From: Paenibacillus taichungensis
GTDB taxonomy: Bacteria; Bacillota; Bacilli; Paenibacillales; Paenibacillaceae
DNA: 64,000 bases
Assembly (NCBI RefSeq): GCF_003287275.1
Contig: NZ_QEVW01000006.1
Span: 372,001 to 436,000, forward strand
Reading direction: 5' to 3'
Shown here piece by piece: positions 50,525-59,445 of the stretch (its first letter is position 1; each line of letters begins with the position of its first letter). Below the pieces are notes generated by a model that saw only the letters and a list, made by a program, of their open reading frames with translations, did no database searches and was not told the DNA's origin. Both the position numbers and the translations under genes were made by a program.

Positions 50525-51871
50525 TCACTGCTGACGACTGGCCAGAATTTGTTTATAGATCTCAATAGCCGATTGTCTTGAGGCTTTCAGATCAACAATT
50601 GCATCCTGACGTGGCTGATGAATCTCTTTGCTATGCAAATCCTTCAGGTCAGGCAGCCATTTGCGGATATAATCCCCTTGGGGATCATACTTCTCTGACT
50701 GTGTCACCGGATTGTTCACCCGAAAGTATGGAGCTGCATTCTCGCCAAGTGATGCACACCATAGCCAGTTGCCCCGGTTTTGAATATTATCATAGTCACG
50801 AAGCTTGCGTCTGAAATACGCTTCACCCAGTGTAAACGAGCATTGCAGATTTTTGGTAAGGAACATCGCGGTCAGAATACGAAGCCGATTCGGCATATGT
50901 CCAGTCTCATTCAGTTCCGTCATGGCTGCGTCGATAATCGGAATGCCCGTTTCGGCCTTGCACCACCGTTCGAAGTGGACCTCGCTGAGCGCCGACAGAT
51001 CATAAACTTTTTCATATGTAAAATAATGACTCTCATATACGGCCCGATACAGATAGAAGTCGCGGAAGCACAATTGTCTGATCCATTCATCCGAATGCTC
51101 TGTGCGTTTTGCAGCATCATACATCTTGCGGATGGATACAGCCCCCACAGCAACATAAGAACTGAGCCGACTCGATTCATAAGCTTCATATTCATCCCGA
51201 TGGTCTCCGTAATCAGCAATTCTGTCAGATAAAAAGCCATCCAACAATTGATGAGGTTCCTTCAAATCCGATACATCACATGCCAGCAATTGAGGTGGTA
51301 CCTGCAAGGTCTCTGGCCATTCTATCTGCTGATCACTGACCTGCACATCCGCAACCGAAGTAGTTGAAGCTGGATTAGGATATTCGTTCATGAATTCCAC
51401 CCAGCGTCGGTGGAAGGCCGCAAATACTTTGTAAGGCTCGGACTTGCCCGTAAAATCTGCAAACCCCTTCAGATCCATCAGCAGATGATCCGTCAGCTGT
51501 GTAAATGTGACTTCTCGTTCCTCGGTTACCTTACGTATTCCACGATCACGTTCGATTGCATATGGGGTCATATCCCGATGAACGATGACTTCATCTATAC
51601 CACTTTGCATCCAATCGAGGATATATTCAATCACCTCAGCTGGTTTGCCATAAGCGACGTGCAGCTTGCGGCCTGACTCGCGGTACCGCTTACTAAGCTC
51701 AGCAGCATGCTGTAGAAAATTCACTCCGCTATGTTCCTCTTCGCGACCTTGCCGCAGCAGAAACGGATCATAGATGAGCACATGCAGACTCTCTGCATCC
51801 TGGTTCCGCAAATAATCGAATGCGACTAGATCATCTGTGCGCAAATCTTTGCGATGTATGAATAATTTCAT
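50525..51871 (-). CDS. phr: Deoxyribodipyrimidine photolyase (cryptochrome/photolyase family)
   Basis: 448-aa flavoprotein repairing UV-induced cyclobutane pyrimidine dimers with light. N-terminal antenna-binding domain (KLFIHRKDLRTDDLVAFDYL) and C-terminal FAD domain: RLSSYVAVGAVSIRKMY, WIRQLCFRDFYLYRAVY, FERWCKAETGIPIIDAAM, NRLRILTAMFLTKNLQ and NRGNWLWCASLG. These match class I CPD photolyases. The start is ATG 51871 after GGAGGATGAAGC, only 26 bases behind the response-regulator gene, which suggests cotranscription with it. Confidence 0.94.
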   Translation of the reverse strand: MKLFIHRKDLRTDDLVAFDYLRNQDAESLHVLIYDPFLLRQGREEEHSGVNFLQHAAELSKRYRESGRKLHVAYGKPAEVIEYILDWMQSGIDEVIVHRDMTPYAIERDRGIRKVTEEREVTFTQLTDHLLMDLKGFADFTGKSEPYKVFAAFHRRWVEFMNEYPNPASTTSVADVQVSDQQIEWPETLQVPPQLLACDVSDLKEPHQLLDGFLSDRIADYGDHRDEYEAYESSRLSSYVAVGAVSIRKMYDAAKRTEHSDEWIRQLCFRDFYLYRAVYESHYFTYEKVYDLSALSEVHFERWCKAETGIPIIDAAMTELNETGHMPNRLRILTAMFLTKNLQCSFTLGEAYFRRKLRDYDNIQNRGNWLWCASLGENAAPYFRVNNPVTQSEKYDPQGDYIRKWLPDLKDLHSKEIHQPRQDAIVDLKASRQSAIEIYKQILASRQQ

Positions 51872-51897
51872 GCTTCATCCTCCTGCTGAACTTCTAC

Positions 51898-53058
51898 TTA
51901 CTTTGCCGTTAAATCTTCATACAGCCTGATTGTCTCCTGCTCCGGTTGATGTCCCAGTTCTTCAAGCAGGGTCAGCGTGAATGAATGATATATTCTGAGT
52001 ATGGCTTGTTGATCACCCATGGATGCACATACTCTCATCATTAAGCGGCAGATCTCTTCGGCATATGGCTCCCGTTCCTGTAGTTCGTTCAACTGCTCCA
52101 TGGCTTCCTTACCCCGTCCATGCTCCATATCCCATTCGGCGATATCCATAACCAGTCCTACATATTTACTTCTCAGTTCTCTGGCTTTGGCTTGAGCCCA
52201 GCGATAATCATGCTCCTCCAGATAATCACCACGGTAGAGCGGGACGATATCCCGCAGTTGATCGACATTGTCTGAGTTAACGGTATCATATGCCATACCT
52301 TGCTCGAATTGCTCTACATCACTCACCAGATTACCCGATAACAAACGATAGCGGTTCATGTTGTATTCCAGCTTGCCCGTCATATTCCATTCCTTCAACA
52401 GTTTGCGTATCTGATAAACGGAAGTATGCAGATGCGTTAGCCCCTTCTCTTGTGAGACATCCGCCCACAGCTTATCGAGCAGAATCTCTTTGCTTACCCA
52501 ATCCCCTCTATGGTGAAACAAAAAAGCAAACAGTTCTTGCGATTTGGCTGTACGCCATTTGTGCTTCTGTGCTTCCTGATCCAGGCTTCGGTAGATATCC
52601 AGATGTTTAAAAGTAAGCAATCCAGGCACACGGGTATCCAACTCCGCAGCCTCAGATTCCAGAACCTCAGCAGTTGCAGCAACCTGAGGGGATGAGGCTA
52701 TCATCCCTGCGGCAATACGATCGATCGTTTTGCCAAGCCTCGCTGAACTTACCGGCTTCAGCACATAATCCAGCGCCTGAAGCTCAAAGGCTTCAACCGC
52801 ATGATCCGCGTAAGCCGTTATAAATATAATGTGAATACTGCTGTCCAATTGCTGTATATATTCAGCCGCTTCCAGTCCATTCATTTCGGGCATGCCAATG
52901 TCCAGAAACACTACGTCCACACGCTCTTTTGCCAGAAAATCCAGACCGGCACGGGCTGTTGAAAAACACTGCACGGGTCTAATCCGCCCATCCGATCGTA
53001 ACAGGCGCTCCAGATGAAGCTGTGCCGGTTTCTCATCATCGATTACAATGGCTTTCAT
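51898..53058 (-). CDS. Response regulator with winged helix and BTAD (SARP-like) domain
   Basis: 386 aa from ATG 53058 (MKAIVIDDEKPAQLHLERLL), after AGGAGG. Receiver domain (1-120) with D53 in VVFLDIGMPEMNG and K in YVLKPVS; winged-helix DNA-binding part (about 165-245, ELFAFLFHHRGDWVSKEILLDKLW); C-terminal bacterial transcriptional activator domain (about 250-386, FEQGMAY, YRGDYLEEHDYRWAQ, EEICRLMMRVCASMGD). The order receiver-wHTH-BTAD is known in some Bacillales. It is 99 bases after the hybrid kinase, its likely partner. Confidence 0.92.
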   Translation of the reverse strand: MKAIVIDDEKPAQLHLERLLRSDGRIRPVQCFSTARAGLDFLAKERVDVVFLDIGMPEMNGLEAAEYIQQLDSSIHIIFITAYADHAVEAFELQALDYVLKPVSSARLGKTIDRIAAGMIASSPQVAATAEVLESEAAELDTRVPGLLTFKHLDIYRSLDQEAQKHKWRTAKSQELFAFLFHHRGDWVSKEILLDKLWADVSQEKGLTHLHTSVYQIRKLLKEWNMTGKLEYNMNRYRLLSGNLVSDVEQFEQGMAYDTVNSDNVDQLRDIVPLYRGDYLEEHDYRWAQAKARELRSKYVGLVMDIAEWDMEHGRGKEAMEQLNELQEREPYAEEICRLMMRVCASMGDQQAILRIYHSFTLTLLEELGHQPEQETIRLYEDLTAK

Positions 53059-53157
53059 CGTTCTTCCAGCCTCCTGCCGTGAATTATTCAATGGAAATAC
53101 CGGTTATCTTGGCATCTGCTTAATAGTCTGTTAACCAAATCCGCCCAAAACATCCCA

Positions 53158-56100
53158 TTATTTAGAACTATCTCTATTCTCCATAGGTATGTGAAACCGT
53201 ATTAGCGTTCCTTTCCCCGTATGACTCTGAATCTCCAGCCCTTGCCCATATAAGGACAACAGGCGTCGATTAATATTCTGTAGACCTACACCTCCAGGAC
53301 CTTCAGTTCGCCCTGAATTTACCTGAGCCAAACGCTCAGGAGGTATGCCTACACCATCATCCTGTACCACAATGACAATATGCTCATTTTCCCTGGTAAT
53401 ACCAAGGTTAACCGTGCCGCCTGCAGCACGCTCCATTACTCCGTGACGAATGGCATTCTCCACAAGCGGTTGAATGCTGAGTGGTGGCAAGTAAAGACGC
53501 ACATCGGGGTCAATATCATAATGGACCACCAAACGTTCCTCAAACCGCGCTTGTTCCAGATGTACATAGGACTCCACTAACTCCAATTCCTTCGCGAGCG
53601 GAACCAGTTGGTCGCGGTTCTGGAAGTCAAAACTTCCCCGCAGATAGTGACTCAGTTCAATAAGCAGATCGGTCGCTTTGTCCGGATTGACGGAACACGT
53701 AGCAATAATGACGTTGAGCGCGTTATATAGAAAGTGCGGTTTGATCTGGGCCTGCAAGAAAGCCATTTCCGTACGAATAACTTCCTGTACCGAGGTACGC
53801 ATCTCAATTAACGTCCTTACCCGGGCACGCAGTTCACCTGCATCCACAGGTTTGCTCAGAAAATCATTTGCTCCCGCCTGAAAGCCCATTTTGATGTCCT
53901 CAGGCAGCCCCCGAGCTGTCAACATCAGAATTGGCAGTTCAGACAAGGAACTGTTCTCACGCAGTTTGCGACACAACTCAAGCCCGGACATTCGCGGCAT
54001 CATCCAGTCTGTAATGACAAGATCAATAGATGGGTGCTCTTCACGAAGCTTCAGTGCTGCTGCCCCACTATCCGCTACAATGACACGGTAACGTTCCGTT
54101 GATAACAGATTGAACAACACTTGTCGATTCACGGGATCATCGTCCACAATCAGAATTGTATGCTCTGCTTCCAGAATATCATCTGTCTCATCCCAATCCA
54201 TTGCTGCTGTCGTATCCTGTGCTCTTGTTTCTTGGGTACATACATATCGGGCTGCAACAGGCCTCGAACTCGCTTGCAGCAAAGGAAACTGCACAATAGG
54301 CAGGGTAAAATGAAATGTCGAACCTTCACCTGGCTCTGATTCTACCCAGATGGTCCCTCCCCCAAGCTCGACCAGTTTGCGAGTGATACTCAGCCCAAGA
54401 CCAGTTCCTCCGTTAACCCTCTCACTTGTTCCATTGCCCTGTTCGTAAGACTGAAATATGTCTTCCAGTTTATCTGGAGTGATACCAACACCTGTATCGG
54501 CGACAGATACCGTCACCAGAGCTCCATCCACACGGGCATAGAGTCGAATCTCTCCCTGCTTCGTATACTTATATGCATTGCCCAGCAGATTGTACAGAAT
54601 CTGTCTCAGGCGATCCTCGTCCGCTTCAACCAACGGCAACGATGGTGGCCATTGCTGAATCAGCACAATCGGTTTATCTTCAAAGGTAAAACCAGAGACT
54701 TCAACAACCGTTCGGGCAACGGACTCGAGGTCCACAGCACTCCGTTTTAATTCAATTTCACCATTTTTGAGCTTGGAAAAATCCAAAATATCGTTTACCA
54801 GCAGTGAAAGCCGCTTTCCAGTTGAGGTGATCATGGACAGATTTTTGGCCTGCTTGGGTGTGACCGCCCCAGCCGCCCCTTCCAGCATCGATTGAGCAAT
54901 ATTAATAATGCCATGTAGGGGAGTTCTCAGTTCATGTGACGTATTGGCCATAAACTCATCCTTGAGAATGTCAATGGCAAGCAAACGTTCAGACAACGCT
55001 TCAACTTCACGGAATGATTGCGCGAACCGGGTCGCTGTTAGGATCATCTGTGCAAAGACGAATAACAGAAGCTCATACAGCGCAAGAAATGTCGTATCCA
55101 CGGTGGTGAAAGCACCAACGGTGTGCAGCACAACCACCATAAATATACTCATCATGCTCATTAGGACAAAATGACCGTCATTCGGTTGCTTTTTCAGCCA
55201 ATGAAGCATGGCTCGCAGTGTGTAACCAATCACCACAAGTGAAATCAGCAGCATGGGCAGCTCCAACAATGAGAATAGAACAGGAGACAATGTAAGGCCT
55301 ACCATGCATTGGACAATTACCAGAACCACACCCAAGCGAACAAACCATTGATGTACCGCTCCAGGTACAAGTGCATCCATATAACGTAACAAGTAATAAT
55401 ACGCAAGAGCCGCGCTGAGTAATTGAAGCCGCAGTATTTCATTATTCGATAAAAACGGTAACAAGGTTCCCAGTAACTTCTCTCCATGTGTCAATGCGTA
55501 CATCGCACCGGACAGGCTGAATAATCCCAGATACCGAAGCTCTTTTTCACTGCGCCGCAACCGGAAGAGCATCAGGAAGAAGGCCGCTGGCAGAATAAAC
55601 CCGAACAGTGTCATCAGATCCTTGAGCCAGTCCTGCTGTTGGCCTTTCAGAATGCTGTGCTCGTCTCCGAACAAAATGGATGCAACAATGCCTCCAGACG
55701 AGTAGCTGTAATTGGATACCTGAATGATAATATCTGCAACGTCGCCTTCTATGGAAGTAAATCCCGTAAAAGGCAAATTGAGCTGAATGTCGGTATTTCG
55801 TGTTGTACCTGGCAGCCCTTTGCCGCCAATCTCTTTGCCATCTATAAATAAACGATGAGCCATACGGATATTTTGAGTGCGGATTCCATAATCGTTCTTC
55901 TCTGCTCTAGGGGGAATTCGAACACGTAAATGATAGGTCCCATACCCGTGCGCCTCTCCAAGAGTCCCATTCCACCGGGATGGGACATGGATAGGGACAG
56001 GCTTGGAAAGTGGCTTTCGTCCGGATACATCCGCCTCAAAATCAACGGGCGTCAACAATTGGCCCGGATAGAAATCCCAAGTACCATTCAGGGATGCAGC

Positions 56101-56256
56101 CCCATGCCTGTCGAAGTTCCAGCTGGTCAGGTCCATGACCCCATCCCTTGCATGAGGGTTGCCGCGCTCGATAATTAACGTTTGTATAATGGATCCCAGA
56201 GGAAAGACAACAATACATATAAAGCTAATGGTGAGCATAATCCAGTGTTTTCTCAT
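53158..56256 (-). CDS. Hybrid sensor kinase with 7TMR-DISM, two kinase modules and a receiver
   Basis: 1032 aa. Membrane anchor (6-28); extracytoplasmic galactose-binding-like domain (about 45-200); seven helices (about 212-408, 7TMR-DISM type); HisKA with H441 in SHELRTPLHG; ATPase domain with N box LLGNAYKYT (N560) and GTGLGLSI; receiver (698-815) with D750 in DLVITDWMMPRMSG; then a second, LytS-type His_kinase module with H841 in IKPHFLYNALN and a second ATPase domain (N934 in LVENAIRHG, DDGVGIPPE, GVGLQNINRRL). So one chain can autophosphorylate at two sites. Partner is the SARP-like regulator downstream. Signal unknown, perhaps a carbohydrate. Confidence 0.93.
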   Translation of the reverse strand: MRKHWIMLTISFICIVVFPLGSIIQTLIIERGNPHARDGVMDLTSWNFDRHGAASLNGTWDFYPGQLLTPVDFEADVSGRKPLSKPVPIHVPSRWNGTLGEAHGYGTYHLRVRIPPRAEKNDYGIRTQNIRMAHRLFIDGKEIGGKGLPGTTRNTDIQLNLPFTGFTSIEGDVADIIIQVSNYSYSSGGIVASILFGDEHSILKGQQQDWLKDLMTLFGFILPAAFFLMLFRLRRSEKELRYLGLFSLSGAMYALTHGEKLLGTLLPFLSNNEILRLQLLSAALAYYYLLRYMDALVPGAVHQWFVRLGVVLVIVQCMVGLTLSPVLFSLLELPMLLISLVVIGYTLRAMLHWLKKQPNDGHFVLMSMMSIFMVVVLHTVGAFTTVDTTFLALYELLLFVFAQMILTATRFAQSFREVEALSERLLAIDILKDEFMANTSHELRTPLHGIINIAQSMLEGAAGAVTPKQAKNLSMITSTGKRLSLLVNDILDFSKLKNGEIELKRSAVDLESVARTVVEVSGFTFEDKPIVLIQQWPPSLPLVEADEDRLRQILYNLLGNAYKYTKQGEIRLYARVDGALVTVSVADTGVGITPDKLEDIFQSYEQGNGTSERVNGGTGLGLSITRKLVELGGGTIWVESEPGEGSTFHFTLPIVQFPLLQASSRPVAARYVCTQETRAQDTTAAMDWDETDDILEAEHTILIVDDDPVNRQVLFNLLSTERYRVIVADSGAAALKLREEHPSIDLVITDWMMPRMSGLELCRKLRENSSLSELPILMLTARGLPEDIKMGFQAGANDFLSKPVDAGELRARVRTLIEMRTSVQEVIRTEMAFLQAQIKPHFLYNALNVIIATCSVNPDKATDLLIELSHYLRGSFDFQNRDQLVPLAKELELVESYVHLEQARFEERLVVHYDIDPDVRLYLPPLSIQPLVENAIRHGVMERAAGGTVNLGITRENEHIVIVVQDDGVGIPPERLAQVNSGRTEGPGGVGLQNINRRLLSLYGQGLEIQSHTGKGTLIRFHIPMENRDSSK

Positions 56257-56375
56257 CTATGTAATCCTTCCGCCCCCATGGCGAGAGACGTCTAATTTTG
56301 TCGTTTTATACCTATAACTCCATGTTACACGTTTCTGTTGCTGACGGAAATAGTTCTTACATGATATTTTAACGC

Positions 56376-56435
56376 CAAAAAAGCCACAGGCTCAGCTACC
56401 GGAATGCAGACCGGAGTATGACCTGTGACTTTTTG
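56376..56435. terminator. Terminator after the START-domain gene
   Basis: GCCACAGG (56383-56390) and CCTGTGAC (56422-56429) pair, with inner CCGG segments, flanked by A6 on the left and T5 on the right. It best serves the minus-strand gene ending at 56470. Confidence 0.75.
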
Positions 56436-56469
56436 AATTTGTTGACTATGTGTTTTCTTTCTCGTTTCC

Positions 56470-56892
56470 TTAAGCTTTTCCAACGACCTGAGCCAGTTTC
56501 TGCACGATGCCAGCCCAACCCTGCTCCATCCGTTCACGAACCATGGCATGAGCTTGTCCAAATTCAGTCAGTTTGTCCGCGTCCCAACCACTGTGAATCA
56601 ATGTAAAGTCAGTGTCTTGTCCTTGCTCCGTCAGTTCAAACGTCAGCGTCCAATCCTTACCCCATTGGAATGACAGCTTGTGTGGCGGCTGAACTTCCGT
56701 GACTTTGCACGGTGATTTTCCAAAGGGTCCTGCTTCCAATATAAATTCATGCCCTTCCACCGGCTCCAGATTACTTGGCATAAACCAAGATTCCAACCCC
56801 TTCGACGTGGATACAATCGCCCATACTTTCTCTACAGGTGCGTGAAGTATTAGTTGTTCCCGAATATCTGGTAATGCACTTGAAGATTCCAT
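56470..56892 (-). CDS. SRPBCC/AHSA1-type START domain protein
   Basis: 140-aa soluble protein of the Aha1-like helix-grip family: REQLILHAPVEKVWAIVSTSKGLESWF is the standard opening, PHKLSFQWGKDWTLTFELTEQG the middle strands and GWAGIVQKLAQVV the closing helix. ATG 56892 follows GAAGGAGAG. Binds small hydrophobic molecules by fold; no specific ligand is known. Confidence 0.9.
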   Translation of the reverse strand: MESSSALPDIREQLILHAPVEKVWAIVSTSKGLESWFMPSNLEPVEGHEFILEAGPFGKSPCKVTEVQPPHKLSFQWGKDWTLTFELTEQGQDTDFTLIHSGWDADKLTEFGQAHAMVRERMEQGWAGIVQKLAQVVGKA

Positions 56893-57160
56893 GATATCTC
56901 TCCTTCTAAATGGATATAACTCATTGTTCAAGATTAGATGTTCTGTGTCAAATATATTCTGCTAACAACAGGTACTCTGTTGACCATCATTGAAGACAAA
57001 CCTATAATTGGAACATATTACATAAAAGGTGTGTGATTCCTTATGATAGTCTGCTCTGAAAATTTCAATTCCAACCGTTGCCGGAAGGGATAAACATTTC
57101 GTAGCTATTCCCTTCCACATTCACATTCTTATTCTAATTATGTTGTGGAGGAAACGTTAC

Positions 57161-57982
57161 ATGTCTTTTAGTTATTATGGTCCGTTATGTACCGAGGTTT
57201 ATAATGCCACCAAACCCGTTGGCCAATCCCTTGAAGGCGATATTGAATTTTACCGTGATTATCTGATGAACTGCAATGGACGCATCCTGGAAGCGATGTC
57301 CGGTTCAGGTCGAATGCTGATTCCATTACTTGAGGCTGGTTTGAATGTAGATGGTCTTGATTATTCAACGGATATGCTCGATTCATGCCGGGCTCTTTGC
57401 GCCAAGCGGGGATTGCCCATGCCTGAATTGTTCACTGCTGATCTGGAGACGCTTCATCTTCCTTATCGGTATGAAGTCATTATCATCGCCGCAGGCTCAC
57501 TACTGCTTATTCAAGACAGACAGGCTTCCATAAAGGCCTTGCGTAATCTGTATCAACATCTGGAACCGGGAGGCCGACTTGTGCTGGACCTCTTTTTACC
57601 AGACGTAACGAATACGACTTCACACTACTCAGTTACCTCGACTGTTCAATTACCGGATGGCGATACGATTACAATGGAGAGCAAAGACATCGAAGTCAAT
57701 ATGCTTCAGCAGTACAAAGTAAGTCTGATTCGCTACGAAAAGTGGCGCCATGGCACCCTCATAGCCACAGAATTGCAACAGCTTGCATTACGTTGGTACG
57801 GTGTGGAGGAGCTGCGCATGATTCTGGAACAGATCGGTTTCATCGACGTTGTTGTATATGCCGACTTCGATCCCGACCAGGCACCCTCGCGTTCTGATCA
57901 GAAATATGTGTTTGAAGCGACACGAGGACTACCCTCGGAAGTGATTTCACTTTCCAATCAAGGCACTAATTGCAGCGAATAG
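57161..57982 (+). CDS. Class I SAM-dependent methyltransferase
   Basis: 273 aa from ATG 57161 (MSFSYYGPLCTEVYN), with GGAGG nine bases upstream. SAM motif I ILEAMSGSGRMLIPLLEAG (a variant of DxGxGxG), motif II VDGLDYSTDMLDSC, then YEVIIIAAGSLLLIQD and LEPGGRLVLDLFLPD. Substrate unknown; monocistronic, with a strong terminator after it. Confidence 0.9.
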   Translation: MSFSYYGPLCTEVYNATKPVGQSLEGDIEFYRDYLMNCNGRILEAMSGSGRMLIPLLEAGLNVDGLDYSTDMLDSCRALCAKRGLPMPELFTADLETLHLPYRYEVIIIAAGSLLLIQDRQASIKALRNLYQHLEPGGRLVLDLFLPDVTNTTSHYSVTSTVQLPDGDTITMESKDIEVNMLQQYKVSLIRYEKWRHGTLIATELQQLALRWYGVEELRMILEQIGFIDVVVYADFDPDQAPSRSDQKYVFEATRGLPSEVISLSNQGTNCSE

Positions 57983-58015
57983 CAGCTGCTCGGTTCGTTA
58001 GATTGTAATGACACC

Positions 58016-58063
58016 AAAAGGGATGTCCTCCGTCATGTTCATGACTTATGGGACATCCCTTTA
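58016..58063. terminator. Bidirectional terminator between methyltransferase and namA
   Basis: AAAGGGATGTCC (58017-58028) and GGACATCCCTTT (58051-58062) pair perfectly; an inner stem GTCATG-TT-CATGAC caps it. The descending strand reads ATGACTTATGGGAC, as in two other hairpins of this window. Confidence 0.9.
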
Positions 58064-58095
58064 TAATGACATTTATATAAATGTTCTAATTAAGA

Positions 58096-59130
58096 TCAGT
58101 ATCCACGGGAATATGGCTGTGCAATAGCCGCTTTATCTTTGCTAACACCCAGTTCCAGAGCTGCATGAGTCGCCCAGTAAGGATCGCGCAGCATGCCTCT
58201 GCCAACCGCGACCAGATCTGCATCACCGTTGCCTATAACTGCTTGAGCCAGAGCTGAATCCTCAAGCATGCCTACCGCAATGACAGGAACATTCAGTTCT
58301 TCACGGAAACGACGAGCAAAAGGCACTTGGTAACCAGGGTAGTTACCCGGTTTACGTTGTCCGGATGGTCCTTCGCCACCTGAGCTAATGTGGAACATAT
58401 CCACGCCTGCTGCCTGATAGGCACGGGAAATTTCAATGGTATGATCAATGTCATACCCGCCATCAGCGTATTCCACTGCTGAAATCCGCATAATCAGCGG
58501 CATATCTTCCGGCATTTCTTTTTTCACTGCACGAATAATTTCGACACCAAAACGGGAAAGATCCTGTCCATACTCATCCTCACGATGGTTCATCAGTGGA
58601 GAATGGAATTGGTGAATGAGGTAACCATGTGCACCATGCAGCTCAATGGCATCGACTCCGGCAGCTACTGCACGGCGTACACCGTCCGCAAACTTCTGTA
58701 CCATGGCTTGTGTTTCCTCAGTAGTTAAAGCGTGTGGTGTATTGTAGCTCTCTCCAGGGAAAGTAACTACCGATGGAGCTACAGGCTGCACCGCATCCTC
58801 CGCTTTACGTCCGGCATGCGCAATCTGGATGGCCACCTTGGAGCCATAAGCGTGAATGCCATCCACCAGCTTGGTAAAGGCAGGAATGTGTTCGTCTGAC
58901 CAGATGCCCAGATCATTGTCGGTAATGCGTCCGTCCGGATCAACATCCGTCATCTCGATCACGATCAACCCTGTACCCCCAACCGCACGACTTACATAGT
59001 GTACCTGATGCCAATCGTTCGGAATACCGTCTTTGGCAGTAACGGAATATTGGCACATCGGTGCCATGACGACACGGTTATTTAGTTGAAGTCCCTTGAA
59101 TTGATACGGGGAAAATAATTTCTCTGTCAT
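58096..59130 (-). CDS. namA: NADPH dehydrogenase, old yellow enzyme family (NamA/YqjM)
   Basis: 344-aa FMN enzyme reducing activated C=C bonds of enones, quinones and nitro compounds with NADPH. MAPMCQYS has the redox-tuning Cys26 and Tyr28 characteristic of YqjM; IQIAHAGRKA and ELHGAHGYLIHQFHSPLMNHREDEYG (His pair for substrate phenolate) and VGRGMLRDPYWATHAA complete the fold. AGGAGATG precedes the ATG. The perfect palindrome at 59275-59286 may be a stress-sensing operator. Confidence 0.95.
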   Translation of the reverse strand: MTEKLFSPYQFKGLQLNNRVVMAPMCQYSVTAKDGIPNDWHQVHYVSRAVGGTGLIVIEMTDVDPDGRITDNDLGIWSDEHIPAFTKLVDGIHAYGSKVAIQIAHAGRKAEDAVQPVAPSVVTFPGESYNTPHALTTEETQAMVQKFADGVRRAVAAGVDAIELHGAHGYLIHQFHSPLMNHREDEYGQDLSRFGVEIIRAVKKEMPEDMPLIMRISAVEYADGGYDIDHTIEISRAYQAAGVDMFHISSGGEGPSGQRKPGNYPGYQVPFARRFREELNVPVIAVGMLEDSALAQAVIGNGDADLVAVGRGMLRDPYWATHAALELGVSKDKAAIAQPYSRGY

Positions 59131-59445
59131 TTCAATTACATCTCCTATTCAATATGATGATATATGTTGAGGCAATTCCTTGTTTTCCAGATCGGAAAAC
59201 AGCTGCCCATGCTTGCCGCAGTTGTCCTGCTCCAAATCCTCAATAACCATTATGAACCTAACCTATAGAAATACAAGTACGTACTTTTTTGTGAGATAGT
59301 ACCCTTTTTTATACCTAGTTGACCCTTTCCTCTGATGCATTCACCACAACTCGAAATGACCCCAAAACATGATATGATAGCCATACAGACATACAGGTTA
59401 TACTATACCCAACTATATTAAACCGAGCCGAAGGAGCGATTACTG
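59131..59445. promoter_or_regulatory. Divergent namA-pepT control region with a 12-bp palindrome
   Basis: AAGTACGTACTT at 59275-59286 is a perfect palindrome; a further GTAC occurs 22 bases on (59298-59301 region), so GTAC half-sites recur. The position is about 145 bases upstream of namA, on the side of its promoter. Inducible OYE genes are often controlled by MarR/HxlR-type sensors with such sites. For pepT a TATACT -10 lies near 59399. No gene is seen in this stretch. Confidence 0.45.
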
